Positions 35,629 to 47,137 of a DNA stretch of 64,000 bases are shown here, one piece after another (position 1 is the stretch's first letter; the number at the start of each line of letters is the position of its first letter). Location: the NCBI RefSeq assembly GCF_036850765.1, contig NC_089498.1, positions 68,240,305 through 68,304,304 on the forward strand, written 5' to 3'. The notes beneath the pieces were generated by a model. It was not told where the DNA came from, did no database searches, and saw nothing but the letters and a program-made list of their open reading frames with translations. The stretch is from Saccopteryx bilineata. Taxonomy: Eukaryota; Chordata; Mammalia; Chiroptera; Emballonuridae. Made by a program: the position numbers and the translations under genes.

Positions 35629-36171
35629 CTTTTTTTTTTTTAATAAATTTTTATTAATGGTAATGGGATGACATTAATAAATCAGGGTACATATATTCAA
35701 AGAAAACATGTCTAGGTTATTTTGTCATTAAATTATGTTGCGTACCCCTCGCCCAAAGTCAGATTGTCCTCTGCCACCCTCTATCTAGTTCTCTGTGCCC
35801 CTCCCCCTCCCCCTAACTCTCTCCCTCCCTCCCTCCCATGTCCTCCCTCCCCCCACCCCTAGTAACCACCACACTCTTGTCCATGTCTCTTAGTCTCATT
35901 TTTATGTTCCACCAATGTATGGAATCATGTAGTTCTTGTTTTTTTCTGATTTACTTATTTCACTCCTTATAATGTTATCAAGATCCCACCATTTTGCTGT
36001 AAATGATCTGATGTCATCATTTCTTATGGCTGAGTAGTATTCCATAGTGTATATGTGCCACATCTTCTTTATCCAGTCTTCTATTGAAGGGCTTTTTGGT
36101 TGTTACCACTGTTACTGGTGAACAGTGCTTCAATGAACATGGGGCTACATGTGTCTTCACATATCAATGTT
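35629..36171 (-). mobile_element. L1 3' end, second insertion at the same site (antisense)
   Basis: Longer antisense L1 tail (3'UTR plus ORF2 end, GAGTAGTATTCCATAGTGTA). Its exact 12-bp duplication CCCTCATGAGTT lies at 35617-35628 and 36172-36183. It used the right-hand target copy left by the first insertion. Confidence 0.85.
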
Positions 36172-36254
36172 CCCTCATGAGTTTTTTTAAAGTTCACAGA
36201 TGTGCACTTGAATGGCACATCAAGGAGCCGTTATTTTACAAGTGTGTTGGTAAG

Positions 36255-36592
36255 TGGGATTTTTTTTGTTTTGTTTTGTTTTTTGACACAGATAGACAGA
36301 GACAGAGAGAGATAGAGACAGACAGACAGGAAGGGAGAGAGATGAGAAGCATCAATTCTTTGTTGCGGCACCTTAGTTGTTCATTGATTGATTTCTCATA
36401 TGTGCCTTGACTGTGGGGCTACAGCAGACCGAGTAACTCCTTGCTCAAGCCAGTGACCTTGGCTCAAGCTGGTGACACTTGCTCAAACCAGATGAGCCTG
36501 TGCTCAAGCCGGCAACCTTGGGGTTTTGAACCTGAGTCCTCTGTACCCCATTCTGATGCTCTGGCCAATGTGTCACCGCCTTGGCAGGTGTT
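36255..36592 (-). mobile_element. SINE with repeated 'GCTCAAGCCAG' body (antisense)
   Basis: Antisense: TTTTGTTTTG tail, ACAGACAGACAGGAAGGGAG, GATGAGAAGCATCAATTC and CTCAAGCCAGTGACC-like units, head at right. Duplications not clear. Confidence 0.85.
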
Positions 36593-37730
36593 TTTGTTTT
36601 TTTTTTTGTTGTTGTTGTTTTTTAATAAATACAACGTATATGTATACAATGAATATTTAATCTATATTTACTAACGGTGCTAAATTTTAGGTTGCAGCAT
36701 CCTATAAAGGTAAAAAGATATTTAAGAAAAAAACAATATTTGTTCTTTAAAGGTTAATTATTTAATAAACTATGTAATCTCTGTTTAATTAAAGGTGACA
36801 TCATAGCTGTCACTATCTATTTTTTCTAGTGAATTCTGCACAGGAAAAAATATACAAAGTATATTCACTAATAATAAATTGAATGTTCACTTCTATATTG
36901 CTCAGCAATTTATCATATGAAGCAGAAAATAAAAATATAGCAAGTTTTTAATTCTTTTTTTTAATTTGGTCTTATAGAATTGCATGTGGTTATTGCTTTA
37001 GACTGAGCAGTACAATCAGCAGCCACAGTGTTAATCATGTTAAAGAATTATATAGGCACAGTCAGATGTAGAAATGAAAGTCCTACATGAGCAAATACAA
37101 TATGAAAAAATAATACATCAAATGAGTAGCAAGAAGCGTATAACCAGACTTTATCATAGCAAATATATTAAGAATGTTGGTCATGACTATATCATCTTTT
37201 GAATTACTAACACTAAATGTAACACAAAGCCACTAAGAAAAGTTTGTAAAGTGTACATTATTGTGGCATATTCCTGTTACCCTGAATGTTTCACAATATG
37301 CCAATAATAATTATTTGTACAAAACTCTAAACATGAAATGCCAGAAAAAAGAAAATAAAAATGTTGGGCACCTCCCACACATGCACAATAACTAAACATT
37401 AAACTAATTTCTGAGAAACAATTATTTCTTTGCTATTCATATTTCTGGTGAATTTAAGTAGTTAAAAAGGCCTTCATGATAGCATGAGTTCTTATGAGTA
37501 ATTATATGAGCTTAAACCTCGAAGGAAAAAATAAAACACCAAATACCTTGAATAAAATTTCTTACTGGTGTATCTCTTAAGACTTTGTTGATAGACTAGG
37601 TTTATTTTTTAGACATAACAAAAATCACGAAGAGCTCTACCTTCAATTTATTTGTTTTTTTGTCAACTATAGATGCACTTAGACTCAACAATTGTATCAT
37701 TTTAAGTATGAGGGTTAGAAAACATTTTAG
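36593..37730. other. Unique intron sequence
   Basis: AT-rich, no gene seen. Confidence 0.5.
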
Positions 37731-37918
37731 GCTGACCTGTGGTGGTACAGTGGAGAAAGTGACCTGGAACACTGAGGTCATCGTTTTGAAACCCCAGGCC
37801 TGCATGGTCAAGGCACATATGGGAGTTGGTGCTTCCTGCTCCTCCCTTTGCCCTCTCTCCCTCTCTTTCTCTCCCCCACCTTTCTAAAATGAATATTAAA
37901 AATATTTAAAAAATTTTA
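37731..37918 (+). mobile_element. Short SINE, 'CTGTGGTGG' head type
   Basis: Sense: GCTGACCTGTGGTGGTACAG, the GGCACATATGGGAGTTGGTG block, CT-rich stretch and A-rich tail. Moderately diverged. Confidence 0.85.
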
Positions 37919-37952
37919 AGTAAAAATGAGGTTTAAAAAGGAAAATGTGATC

Positions 37953-38140
37953 TTGGCCGGGTAGCAAACTGGTTAGAGCATCATCCTGACACACCAAAGG
38001 TTCAGGTTGAATCCCTGGTCAGGTCACATACAGTAACCAACCAGTGAATGAATAAATGAGTGGAACAGCAAATCAATGTCTCTCTCTCTTTTAGTCTCTC
38101 CTTAAAATCAATAAATAAAAAATTTAATAAAAGAAGAAAG
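37953..38140 (+). mobile_element. Old short tRNA-like SINE
   Basis: Sense: CTTGGCCGGGTAGCAAACTG head, AGGTTGAATCCCTGG B box, AATCAATGTCTCTCTCTC and an A-rich tail. Ves-like. Confidence 0.75.
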
Positions 38141-38423
38141 AAAATATTATACAACAAACACGTTTAGAATGTTTTTTGCTTTGAAGAACTGATGGAAGAT
38201 TTGTCTTAATAGTTTTAGAGTGTAAGTTAAAATTTAATTTGGAGCGAGGTGTGGGAAGTCCTGGTCCTACTGAAAATCCTAAAGTGCATTATTTTAAGAG
38301 CAGAGAATTGCTAACTACTAGCAACTTCTATAAGTCATTTTATAGCTATCCTGATAAGCAAAAGGTAAATTCTTTTATGTTGGAAAATAGTAATACATGG
38401 GGAGATAAAGAAGCTGATTTTAG

Positions 38424-38592
38424 CCTGACCTGTGGTGGCACAGTGAATAAATTATAACCTAGAATGCAGAGGTCACTGGTTCAAAACCTAGGGCTAGCTT
38501 GGCCAAGCAACTACTACTGTTCCTCTCCTCCTTTCTTTCTCTCACTCTCTCTATAAAATAAATAAAGTCATTGGACAAAAAAAAAAGGAAAA
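38424..38592 (+). mobile_element. Short SINE, 'CTGTGGTGG' head type
   Basis: Sense: AGCCTGACCTGTGGTGGCAC, TCACTGGTTCAAAACC B box, CT-rich stretch and A tail. Confidence 0.82.
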
Positions 38593-39194
38593 GAAATGGA
38601 TCTTAGAATAAAAATACTTCATTTGTTGCAAACTTCTCTCAGTAATTACACCTTTGGTCACTGCAACAAATATTAGCACAATAAAATTTTGAAATGCCTT
38701 AATTTTTTTTTCTATGATTCTTTCAGTTTTTTAGCTTTCCACAATTAAGACTAGAATTTTCCTCAGGAAAAGTAAAAAACACAAAATTCTAGCCAAAAAG
38801 AAAATTAATGTATTAGCTTTTGACTTCCAAAGTAAAATTTTGTAAATCCATAGCCCAGAAAACAGACTGTAAGTAGAAGCACATTTTATTTGCAAAATCC
38901 AGACTTTGTTGAGAGGTAAAAGATGTCTCCTTTTAATTTTTCAAGCTGGGCTTTGACCATATCAATGGCAAAGCCTGAAGAAGTAGAGAGTTTATGCTAT
39001 AACCTGTTGAGTAGGGAATAGAACACCACAACTGTTCCTTCCCCCTGATATCTATATACTTAAAACAGTATTATAAGGAGAAGGGAAAAAGGAAAAAAAA
39101 ATCTTTTTTCTAAAGAGACTGAGTTATAAGCCAAAAGAGGCTAAGTTTCTTAAATTGACTAGATTAAGTTTAGCTACCCACTTATGAGCTCAGA
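38593..39194. other. Unique intron sequence
   Basis: Nothing recognisable. Confidence 0.5.
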
Positions 39195-39424
39195 TAATTA
39201 AGCTAATTAATTTTTAAAAAAGTTTTTCAAAATTTGACATACAATATATGTGTTAATTTTAGACATACAAGATAGTAATTAAACATTTATATACCTCATG
39301 AAGTGATCACCCGGACAGGTCCAGTATCCACCTGGCATCATACATAATTATTACAATATTATTGACTATATTCCCTATGCTGTATTTTATATTCTCATGA
39401 CTGTATTATAATGGGCCGTTGGTT
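39195..39424 (-). mobile_element. Old L1 3'UTR (L1MA-like), left part
   Basis: Antisense: TGAAGTGATCACCCGG, ATTATTACAATATTATTGAC and TATTCCCTATGCTGTATTTT are typical. It resumes at 40430 after a SINE and a hAT element. Confidence 0.72.
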
Positions 39425-39628
39425 CATTATTTTTTTAAGATTTTATTTATTAACTTTACAGAGAGAGGAGGGGGGGTCAGTAAAAGTATCAACTCAGTTG
39501 TGCTTCACTTTAGTTGTTCATTGCTTGCTTGTTGTATGTGCCTTGACTGGGCAAGGTCAAGGTTTTGAAGCAACGACCTCAGTGTTCTAGGCTGATGCTT
39601 TATCCACCACTGCGCCATGAACCAAGTC
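39425..39628 (-). mobile_element. Old short SINE (antisense)
   Basis: Antisense: ATTTATTAACTTTACAGAGA tail, ATGTGCCTTGACTGGGCAAG and head reading TTATCCACCACTGCGCCATG. Confidence 0.75.
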
Positions 39629-39645
39629 ATTTTTATATGTTAATC

Positions 39646-40421
39646 CAGAGGTGGGATTCAGCTGGTTTGCACCAGTTCAGCAGAACCGATACCTAATTTT
39701 TTGTTGAGTTCAGTGAAGCTGTTGTTGAAATGACACTTGTAATCAGGGTTCTCTCTAGGGTGGGCACCTGGGCAGCCACGAATGTCAAAATCACAAATTT
39801 ACATTCCTTACTCTTTTTTTTTTTCTTTCTGAAGCTGGAAACGGAGAGAGATAGTCAGACAGACTCCCGCATGCACCGACCGGGATCCACTTGGCACGCC
39901 CACCAAGGGGCAACGCTCTGCCCACCAGGGGGCGATGCTCTGCCCCTCCAGGGCGTTGCTCTGTTGTGACCAGAGCCACTCCAGCACCTGGGACAGAGGC
40001 CAAGGAGCCATCCCCAGTGCCCGGGCCATCTTTGCTCCAATGGAGCCTCGCTGCGGGAAGGGAAGAGAGAGACAGAGAGGAAGGAGAGGGGGAGGGGTGG
40101 AGAAGCAGATGGGCGCTTCTCCTGTGTGCCCTGGCCGGGAATCGAACCCGGGACTTCTGCACGCCAGGTCGATGCTCTACCACTGAGCCAACCAGCCAGG
40201 GCCGATATTTTATTTTATCCTTTTTTGTCAGGTATTTAATACTTTTTTATTAATATTTAGAACTTTCTTATGACACAATCTAGTTTTGTATACCTCTTTT
40301 ATTGTTCTTAAGTATTAAATGCATGAAATAATAAATTACGTTTTGGTATATAATTTTTTTATACTTAAAATGGTCATTAGGGTAGAGAATTGGTTGTTAA
40401 GTTATTTGAATCCCACCACTG
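39646..40421. mobile_element. Non-autonomous hAT element, split by a SINE
   Basis: Begins CAGAGGTGGGATTCA and ends TGAATCCCACCACTG, inverted repeats with one mismatch in 15. Near-exact 8-bp duplication TGTTAATC (39638-39645) and TCTTAATC (40422-40429). Without the SINE it is about 380 bp. No transposase frame. A different family from the element at 22957. Confidence 0.85.
39811..40203 (-). mobile_element. Young tRNA-Ala-headed SINE inside a hAT element (antisense)
   Basis: Antisense copy: T run, CTGAAGCTGGAAACGGAG, GATCCACTTGGCACGCCCAC and head with GGGAATCGAACCCGGG. CpG-rich. Target duplication not clear, so the insertion may have removed or altered target bases. Confidence 0.9.
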
Positions 40422-40429
40422 TCTTAATC

Positions 40430-40560
40430 CCTTCTTTTTCACCCACCCCTCATCCCCACCACCTGACAACCATCCAGTTTAGCTCATGTAATTAATGTAA
40501 GAAAATTTGTTTCTATTTTTGCACACCTGGATCTATAGCTGTAAATTTAAAACTCATTAC
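40430..40560 (-). mobile_element. Old L1 3'UTR (L1MA-like), right part
   Basis: CTTCTTTTTCACCCACCCC and CTGACAACCATCCAGTTT continue the antisense L1 from 39424. Confidence 0.65.
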
Positions 40561-41185
40561 ATAGACAACTACACAAAGGTTCAACAAATAAAAATGAACA
40601 AACACTAATTTTTCTTTTTCTTTTACAAAAAAATAAAACTAAAAGCAATAAAATACACGTGTATAAGTTATATTATGTATCTACTTAAAGGTGATCAAAA
40701 TTTGTTAGGCAAAAACTTTGTCATGATGATTGGTCTCCAAATTAATTTGATAGTCTACATAAAAATCTAGACAAGTACTATTTTGAGAAAAAGAGCATGC
40801 ATGCAGCTAAATGTAAAAAGTTTAAAATTCCTCATCCATTTTTGACATTCTTAGAACTTTTCCTCTGTGTACTATACCTGAGAAGCATTGTGTTAAAACA
40901 TGTAAATGACACCAAATATAAATAAAGCATAATCTCTCGGTCTGCAAAAAGGTTTACAAAGTAACAAACAGAATTATTTCTTTCATTGTTTTTTATTCTT
41001 CCCAAAACAGAATAGTCAAAAATATTATCATTTTATAATTTTAATGGTTTTATTAACCTTTATCCCAAAAGTTTGCCCAGTTTCTCTGAAATATAAGCTG
41101 TTTATTCTTTAGATTTTAACCAGCTCAAACTTACTTGACCTACTTTTGACAATAATCTGAAGAAAGATCAAGTTCAAGATTTCTA
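40561..41185. other. Unique intron sequence
   Basis: Nothing recognisable. Confidence 0.5.
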
Positions 41186-41562
41186 GCCCTGGACAGTTGG
41201 CTCAGTAATAGAGTGTTGGCCTGGCATGTGGAAGTCCTGGGTTTAATGCCTGGTCAGGACACACAGGAGAAGTAACCATCTGCTTCTCCATCCTTCCCCC
41301 TCCTCCTTTTCTCTCTCTGTCTTTCTCTTTCCCTCCCATAGCCATGGGATGGTTCAAGCAAGTTGACCCCAGGTGAGTGTTGAGGATGGTTCTATGGCCT
41401 TCGCCTCAGAGGCTAAAATAGCTTGGTTGTTCAGCAACGAAGGAATGGCCTCAGATGAGAACAGCATCGCCGGGTATGTGGCTTGCCGGGTGGATCCCAG
41501 TCCTGGGTGCACATGGGAGTCTGTCTTTCTGCCTCTCTGCCTCTCACTTAAAAAAAAAATGA
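41186..41562 (+). mobile_element. Long tRNA-headed SINE (older copy)
   Basis: Sense: GCCCTGGACAGTTGGCTCAG head, CCTGGGTTTAATGCCTGG B box, GCCGGGTGGATCCCAG body, A tail. Short repeat GATTTCT at both edges. Confidence 0.88.
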
Positions 41563-42145
41563 TTTCTACTCCCAAACTACTTCTTTACCAACCACAGTTA
41601 TAGAAACTCGGAAGTACGTATACAGATACAAATCTATAGAAATAAACCCCACAAATATAGTCACTGAAGCATTTATATTTCTTTAAGTACATCTTAAGGT
41701 TCTTATATGAAGTAAAGAAATTTATCATAAGTTTGGAAATAGGTAAAGGGTACTATTGCTTGTCCTCTCTGTGCAGACATTATAAATCAGGTCTCCCTGG
41801 AAGATAGCTAATTCTCTAAGAGTGTGCACCTTTGTTTCATTTGCTGTTTACTACTGGTTAGAATATTTTACAATTCTGTAGGGGCAAATGCTCATTTATT
41901 TTTCAAACTGATAGTTTATAAATGTTTCTTGTCAGATATTAAAGCAAATGAATTTTTATATGGTAGAGATGTAATAATTATTATTGAGGAGATAATTGCA
42001 AAAGTTACATTTTTATCAGTTTTGTTTCCAAATTGGAACTTTTATTTAATCATTCTTTCTTTATCCAATTCGCCTTACACATGTATTACTATCTTGGTGC
42101 CTCTTAACAATGAATTTTTGACACGTGTTCACTTGATGTTTTTAA
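41563..42145. other. Unique intron sequence
   Basis: An accidental 113-codon frame exists at 41824-42165 but shows no family likeness or codon signature. Otherwise nothing. Confidence 0.5.
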
Positions 42146-42160
42146 AAGTCTTGCTCTCAG

Positions 42161-42372
42161 CCTGACTTGTGGTGGCGCAGTGGATAAAGCGTCGACCTGG
42201 AAATGCTGAGGTCGCCAGTTCAAAACCCTGGGCTTGCCTGGTCAAGGCACAAATGGGAGTTGATGCTTCCTGCTCCCCCCCTTCTCTCTCCTCTCTCTTT
42301 GTCTCTCTCTCTTCTCTCTCCTTCTCTGTCTCTCTCTCCTCTCTAAAAATAAATAAATAAAATTTTTAAAAA
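42161..42372 (+). mobile_element. Young short SINE, 'CTGTGGTGGCGCAG' head type
   Basis: Sense: GCCTGACTTGTGGTGGCGCA, GGTCGCCAGTTCAAAACC, CT-rich middle, A-rich tail. Duplication AAAGTCTTGCTCTCA (42146-42160) against AAAGTCTTGTTCTCA (42373-42387). Confidence 0.9.
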
Positions 42373-42439
42373 AAGTCTTGTTCTCACCTTGGAAAATTAT
42401 TTTTTTTGTGCTTTGACTTAGAAGCTACTAATATTCTAA

Positions 42440-42860
42440 TATATATTTTTTTATCCAGGTGAAAAAGAGCAAAGCAAAATGTGGAATTTTAGACCCACAT
42501 GTAAAATGCAAAACTAGAAACCTTGTAGGAGTAAATCTAGGTGACCTTGGATTTAAAAGTGACTTTTTATTACAACACTAAAAGTATAAATGATGAAATA
42601 AAAAGAAATAAAAAAATAGCACTTCATAAACAAACAAACTTCTTCTCTGTGAAAGACACTGATTAGAGAATAAAAAGACAAGCAACAGACCTGGAAAAAA
42701 AAATATTTGCAAAGCACATAGTTAAAAAAGAACTGGTATCCAAAATACAGGAAAAAATCTTAAACCTTAACAATGAGAAAACAATAAACAGTTAATATAA
42801 GCAAACAATCTGAGCAAAAACATCAATAAAGATGATTTCCAGATGATATGTAATGTTTAG
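42440..42860 (+). mobile_element. Very old L1 ORF2 fragment
   Basis: Sense: AAGACAAGCAACAGACCTGG and GAACTGGTATCCAAAATACA match the ORF2 C-terminal half of old L1s. Frames destroyed. Confidence 0.6.
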
Positions 42861-42907
42861 TATAAAAGATATCTTGTAGGCTTAAAAATATTCTAAATTT
42901 TATAAAA

Positions 42908-42932
42908 TTGCACAACTATAAAAGTTGTGCAA
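42908..42932. repeat. Perfect 10-bp hairpin
   Basis: TTGCACAACT and AGTTGTGCAA separated by ATAAA. Isolated, no family recognised. Confidence 0.7.
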
Positions 42933-43910
42933 AAGATTATTTATAATATTAGTAGCTGAATGTATTAAAAGTTTTCACATTAATTTTAAATGGGCACAAG
43001 ATATTATTTATGCATATTTAAAGGGATAGTTTTAGTTCTACAAAGCTCACAAGAACAGTGCACTAGGAATGTTAATATTCTGGATCTGAATGGAGCTATC
43101 ATAGTCAAAGGGAAACTAAAGCATTCTAGAGACTCACTTGAGAGAGGGTCAAAAAAGAAGAAATGAACAAAGTGTAATGCCTCAGCTTGTTAGCTATTCT
43201 TGCATAGGAGCAAGTTTAGGGCAATAGGACATTTTATACTGCCCTTATCTCGACAAAATAAACAGGAAAGTTAAACCAAACCTTAGGTTTTCTCATTCAG
43301 CCCTTCCTACTGACTTTCTTACACTGAGCTTTTTCATGTTGTTTCACTGTTTCCTCTCCCCTGGACCAAGAATTTATTAACATTTAATATCAAAGCACTG
43401 GGAAAAAAAGAAAAAAAAATAGCTCTGAGTATATAATCAGATTGAACATCAGGACTGCCAGCAGGAACAGACAGTAGTGAGCAGTTCTCCCGCATTATGC
43501 AATCAAACCATTCAATTCTGCACACTGGATGCTAATGTTGGATGCCTCTGTTGTTGAATACTGTTGTGAAAAAATAGTCAGTATTCATTTGGATGCTTTT
43601 TTTTGTTTATGGTTGAAATTACAGAACAACTTGGATGTCCAGTTATAAAATTTGTTCTTCTGAGTACAGGAATAAAAAAATTCTGGCACTAGTTTAAGCG
43701 ACTTGTTGAGGTATATGACATGTAGTAGAACAGAAACCCTAAAGAATAAAGTACATAAAATTATAAATGGACTAATAAAATTACAAACAAACAACTGAGT
43801 TGTTTAAACCTGGCAAATTTTATTTATTTATTTTCCTAGAACATTAAGTATGCAGTTCAATTATTCAAATTGCCTTCTAAAATACAATATCACTCCACAG
43901 GAAATAAAAG
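42933..43910. other. Unique intron sequence
   Basis: Nothing recognisable. Confidence 0.5.
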
Positions 43911-43915
43911 GCTAA

Positions 43916-44275
43916 CGTAGAGCCAGTGGCCACCGCCATGGCCATGCAGGTTAACAATGGATTCAGGCAGACAGTAAAGGAACTGTGGAGCCAGAAAATG
44001 GTGGGCCATTCCGTTTATTAAAGTCTCCTAATGGCAGATGAGCAAACAAGCAGGGAAGACAGCTTCCCTCTCACTCAGGGCTCCCAAGCCCTGACTCACC
44101 CTGAACTCATTGGACTCACAGCCCCCACCAGCCTCAGCACACAGGCTACCCGAACAGGCTGTGAAGGAATACCCCTTCTCCAGCGAACAATAACAAATAA
44201 TCGCCCCTATCCATGGAGGCAAGCAATCTGCAATTTGCAATCTGCCACCCTGAGGGCAAGCACCACAGCCTGCCA

Positions 44276-44329
<54 letters not shown>

Positions 44330-44389
44330 CACTGCCCCAGCCAATGCAAAATACAGGGAGTGAACTTAAACACACTTGTTTACCCAACA
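43916..44389 (-). mobile_element. Antisense solo LTR with CA microsatellite
   Basis: Read on the minus strand it begins TGTTGGGTAAACAAG and has GAGACTTTAATAAACGG (AATAAA signal at about 44019-44024 on the plus strand as TTTATT). The edges carry GCTAA (43911-43915) and GTTAA (44390-44394), a 5-bp duplication with one mismatch. A pure CA run of about 48 bp sits at 44281-44328. No internal retroviral sequence adjoins it. Long frames over it are accidental. Confidence 0.65.
44281..44328. repeat. (CA)n microsatellite
   Basis: Pure dinucleotide run of about 24 units within the LTR-like element. Confidence 0.95.
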
Positions 44390-44394
44390 GTTAA

Positions 44395-45621
44395 CAATGA
44401 AAAAGGTCAACACTGTTATTAGATGGATACCTTAGGTAAGTTCACTTCCCCAATCAATGAATTTATTTAAAACTCGGTCACAAGGTCCTCTTATATTTTG
44501 TTCTCAGATGAAAAAAGAAATTAGATTACCTCTTCTCCATGAGATGAAATCTCTTTCTCAGTCTCATCAGTGATACTTTCAAGGAAACTATTAAAATATG
44601 GACTTGCCACATATATGATAAAAGAGGGTCATGAGGTTTGAAGAAATTCAATGTGTGATTTCTGATTCCCAAATCAATGCCATGTACAAAATATTATGGA
44701 TCAACATGATTGTTTTTGAATAATATGGAAGTCCCGACAAAACTGTATGTAATAAGACAGTAAATTACAAGGACTAATAAAAAGTGAAAGGTAAAAGATA
44801 GTGCTTAAAGCATATAGGTACCATCCTTCCAGTGAGCTTAATATACTTCATGCTAACTTAGATTTCTATAGTCTGTTCTTATTATTTACTTTCTGTGGAG
44901 TTTCTCCATGAGGTTTCCACAAAGCTCTCTAGAAGGTTCTCTAGTCTAGTGTATCCTGCTCAGTCATCCAATAACCTCCAAACTAAAACCCAATTTCACC
45001 AATCATCAGTAATTTTTTCTAAAAACTTTTATTCTTACTTGATGCTTTATGTATTTATACCGTTATTTCATTTTCTGGTTTAACTTTGAAAGGATGCACT
45101 GGATCCAAAATTTTATTGACTAAACATTGATTTATTTAGACATTCAAAGGACACTTAAAATCTCTATTGGTTATATTTAAATAATTTTTTCTCAATACAT
45201 AGGATGTAAGCAGGCAGAAATAATTAACAGTGCTATTTACTAAATTTTATTTAAACAATACTGAGATCACTAAGTGAAATTGTCATGAATTAAAATTTCA
45301 AGAGAATGATTATAAAGTTTTCCACCTTAATTATAAGTTGGGTATCTACATGAAAGGATTTCTAGAGTTGATGACATGTATTAACACCTTGTAAATGGAT
45401 CCAGTTATGCAAATGTTGTGCAAGAGCTATCTAATTAAAAGCTAAAACAGCCTTTTTTAAATTTTTCTATGACCGGTGAAAAAATGTTCATGAGCAATTC
45501 ACCAAATGATAAGGATTATGTTCAATAATCTCTGGTATCGCCAATTAGGAGAGTTTAAACACAATTGATACACTGTGGGTGTCATTGCTAGAGTGACATA
45601 TGTATAAAAACTGAAGAATTT
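44395..45621. other. Unique intron sequence
   Basis: Nothing recognisable. Confidence 0.5.
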
Positions 45622-45792
45622 GCTTGAGCTGTGGTGCCGCAGTGGATCAAGTGTCAACCTGGAATGCTGATGTCAGCAGTTCAAAACTCTGGGCTTGGCC
45701 TGTTGTCAAGGCACACATTGGAAGCAACTACCACAAATTGATGCTTCCCATATCTCCCTTCTCTATCTAAAAATCAATAAATTAAAAAGACA
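45622..45792 (+). mobile_element. Short SINE, 'CTGTGGTGCCGCAG' head type
   Basis: Sense: TTGAGCTGTGGTGCCGCAGT, CAGCAGTTCAAAACTC and AAATCAATAAATTAAAA tail. Eroded near-repeats AACTGAAGAATTT and AACTGAGAAATTT flank it. Confidence 0.82.
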
Positions 45793-45948
45793 AACTGAGA
45801 AATTTATCAAAAGCTACTTTATTGGGAGAGTATGATGTTATATAACCAATTTATAAACATTATCTTATCAGATAGCTTTATTGATTATATATTTTTATTT
45901 GCCAATTTCAGTTGTTTTTAGTTACTTATTTTATGGCTTGCAAAATAT

Positions 45949-46327
45949 TGATAGATATGTGTATTCCAAACTGCCCTCTTGATGTTCCACTTATCTGTCA
46001 GACCTCACCCTTACTGGACATCACCCCTGAGACAAAGGAATTCCAAAAAGCTGAGAAGCCGCCCCAAGGAGGGGCGCCAGACACACCAGGACTTTTGATT
46101 CAACACCCACATGCTCCAAGCCTCCAAGGAGGGACATTCCGGACATACCAGGACTTTTGCCTCAGTATCCCCTCAGGCTCTCCCAAACACTATATAACTT
46201 GCCCCTAGTTTGTAACCGACACTGTTCTCCCCACTGTTCTCCCCGGGAGAAGTGCCAGGCAGGGTTCCTTTCTTCCTTTCAATAAAGCCTGTTACTCTGG
46301 TCTTTCAGACTCCCATGGATTCCAACA
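45949..46327 (+). repeat. 5' LTR of the provirus
   Basis: Starts TGATAGATATG and ends GGATTCCAACA. TATATAA at 46191-46197 and AATAAA at 46281-46286 mark promoter and poly(A) signal. U3 holds a 60-bp direct repeat: CCAAGGAGGG at 46064 and 46124, each followed by an ACCAGGACTTTTG block. Confidence 0.9.
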
Positions 46328-46329
46328 TT

Positions 46330-46347
46330 TGGTGCTGAAATCCGGGA
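46330..46347 (+). other. Primer binding site, tRNA-Phe type
   Basis: TGGTGCTGAAATCCGGGA, two bases after the LTR, is complementary to the 3' end of tRNA-Phe(GAA) with two C-to-T changes. Confidence 0.75.
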
Positions 46348-46829
46348 CAGGGTACTAACTGCCTGGACGATCCCTCTTTGCCATCCAAACATACAACCAG
46401 GGAAACAATGGGCAGCGGCAGCTCGTCCCGGGCTTACTCCCTGATTCTGCTTGGACATGTAATTGTGGGTTGATTGGCTGGCAGTCTAATCCTGTCCTGA
46501 ACCCCTGCTGGACCAGAAAGGTAAGGAGTTTCTCCCTTCTCCTTCCCCGGTTGGCCTCTAAATTTCTCTCTAAAAACATCCCTTCCTGGTCGGACGGTTT
46601 TCTCTGACATGCCTCACATTTTGAGGGGTTTGACTTTCAGTCTCAGTGGACTGCACGGAAGACTAGGCGCCTAGCCAAACCTCTCCACTCTCTCAGACTT
46701 CTCGTCCTCGGAGCTCCCTGACAGGTGGTGACGACCTCTATGAGGGATGACTCTCTCACACGGAGATTCTCTCCTCTTGGGACAGTGACAAAAGGCGGGG
46801 ATGCCCCCTCTTGCTCACCTGTCTCCACT

Positions 46830-47137
46830 ATGGGCTCTTCAGAGTCTAAGCCTTCCAACCAGACACCTCTAGGATGTCTTAAAAAAACCTCATGAAACTC
46901 AGTCTCTCAGACCTCAAACCGAAGAAATTAATCTTCTTCTGTAACATGGCATGGCTTCAGTACACTAGACAATGACTCCCATTGGCCTGAAAATGGGACA
47001 TTCAATTACAATATCCTAAGACATCTTGACAATTTCTGCCACCGGACGGGGAGGGTGTTGGGCAGATAAAATATATTATGCTCACTTTGTTAAAGATGGC
47101 ACTGCCCACGTGGAGGCCATCGCCCAGGTGATATTAA
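46830..47137 (+). pseudogene. ERV gag matrix remnant
   Basis: ATG at 46830 opens MGSSESKPSNQ, with glycine at position 2 and serine at 6, a myristoylation signal as in gammaretroviral matrix proteins that go to the membrane. The frame stops after about 20 codons following a seven-A run; likely matrix coding continues in other frames (FFCNMAWLQY; DNDSHWPENGTFNYNILRHL) to the LTR-like insertion. Dead through several shifts. The leader between primer site and ATG is about 480 bp. Confidence 0.7.

Noticed and set aside
41824..42165. 113-codon plus-strand frame
   Set aside because: Runs into a SINE at its end, AT-rich hydrophobic composition, no recognisable family.
44028..44387. Overlapping frames with Thr-His or Val-Cys repeats
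   Set aside because: Translations of the CA microsatellite and the surrounding LTR.
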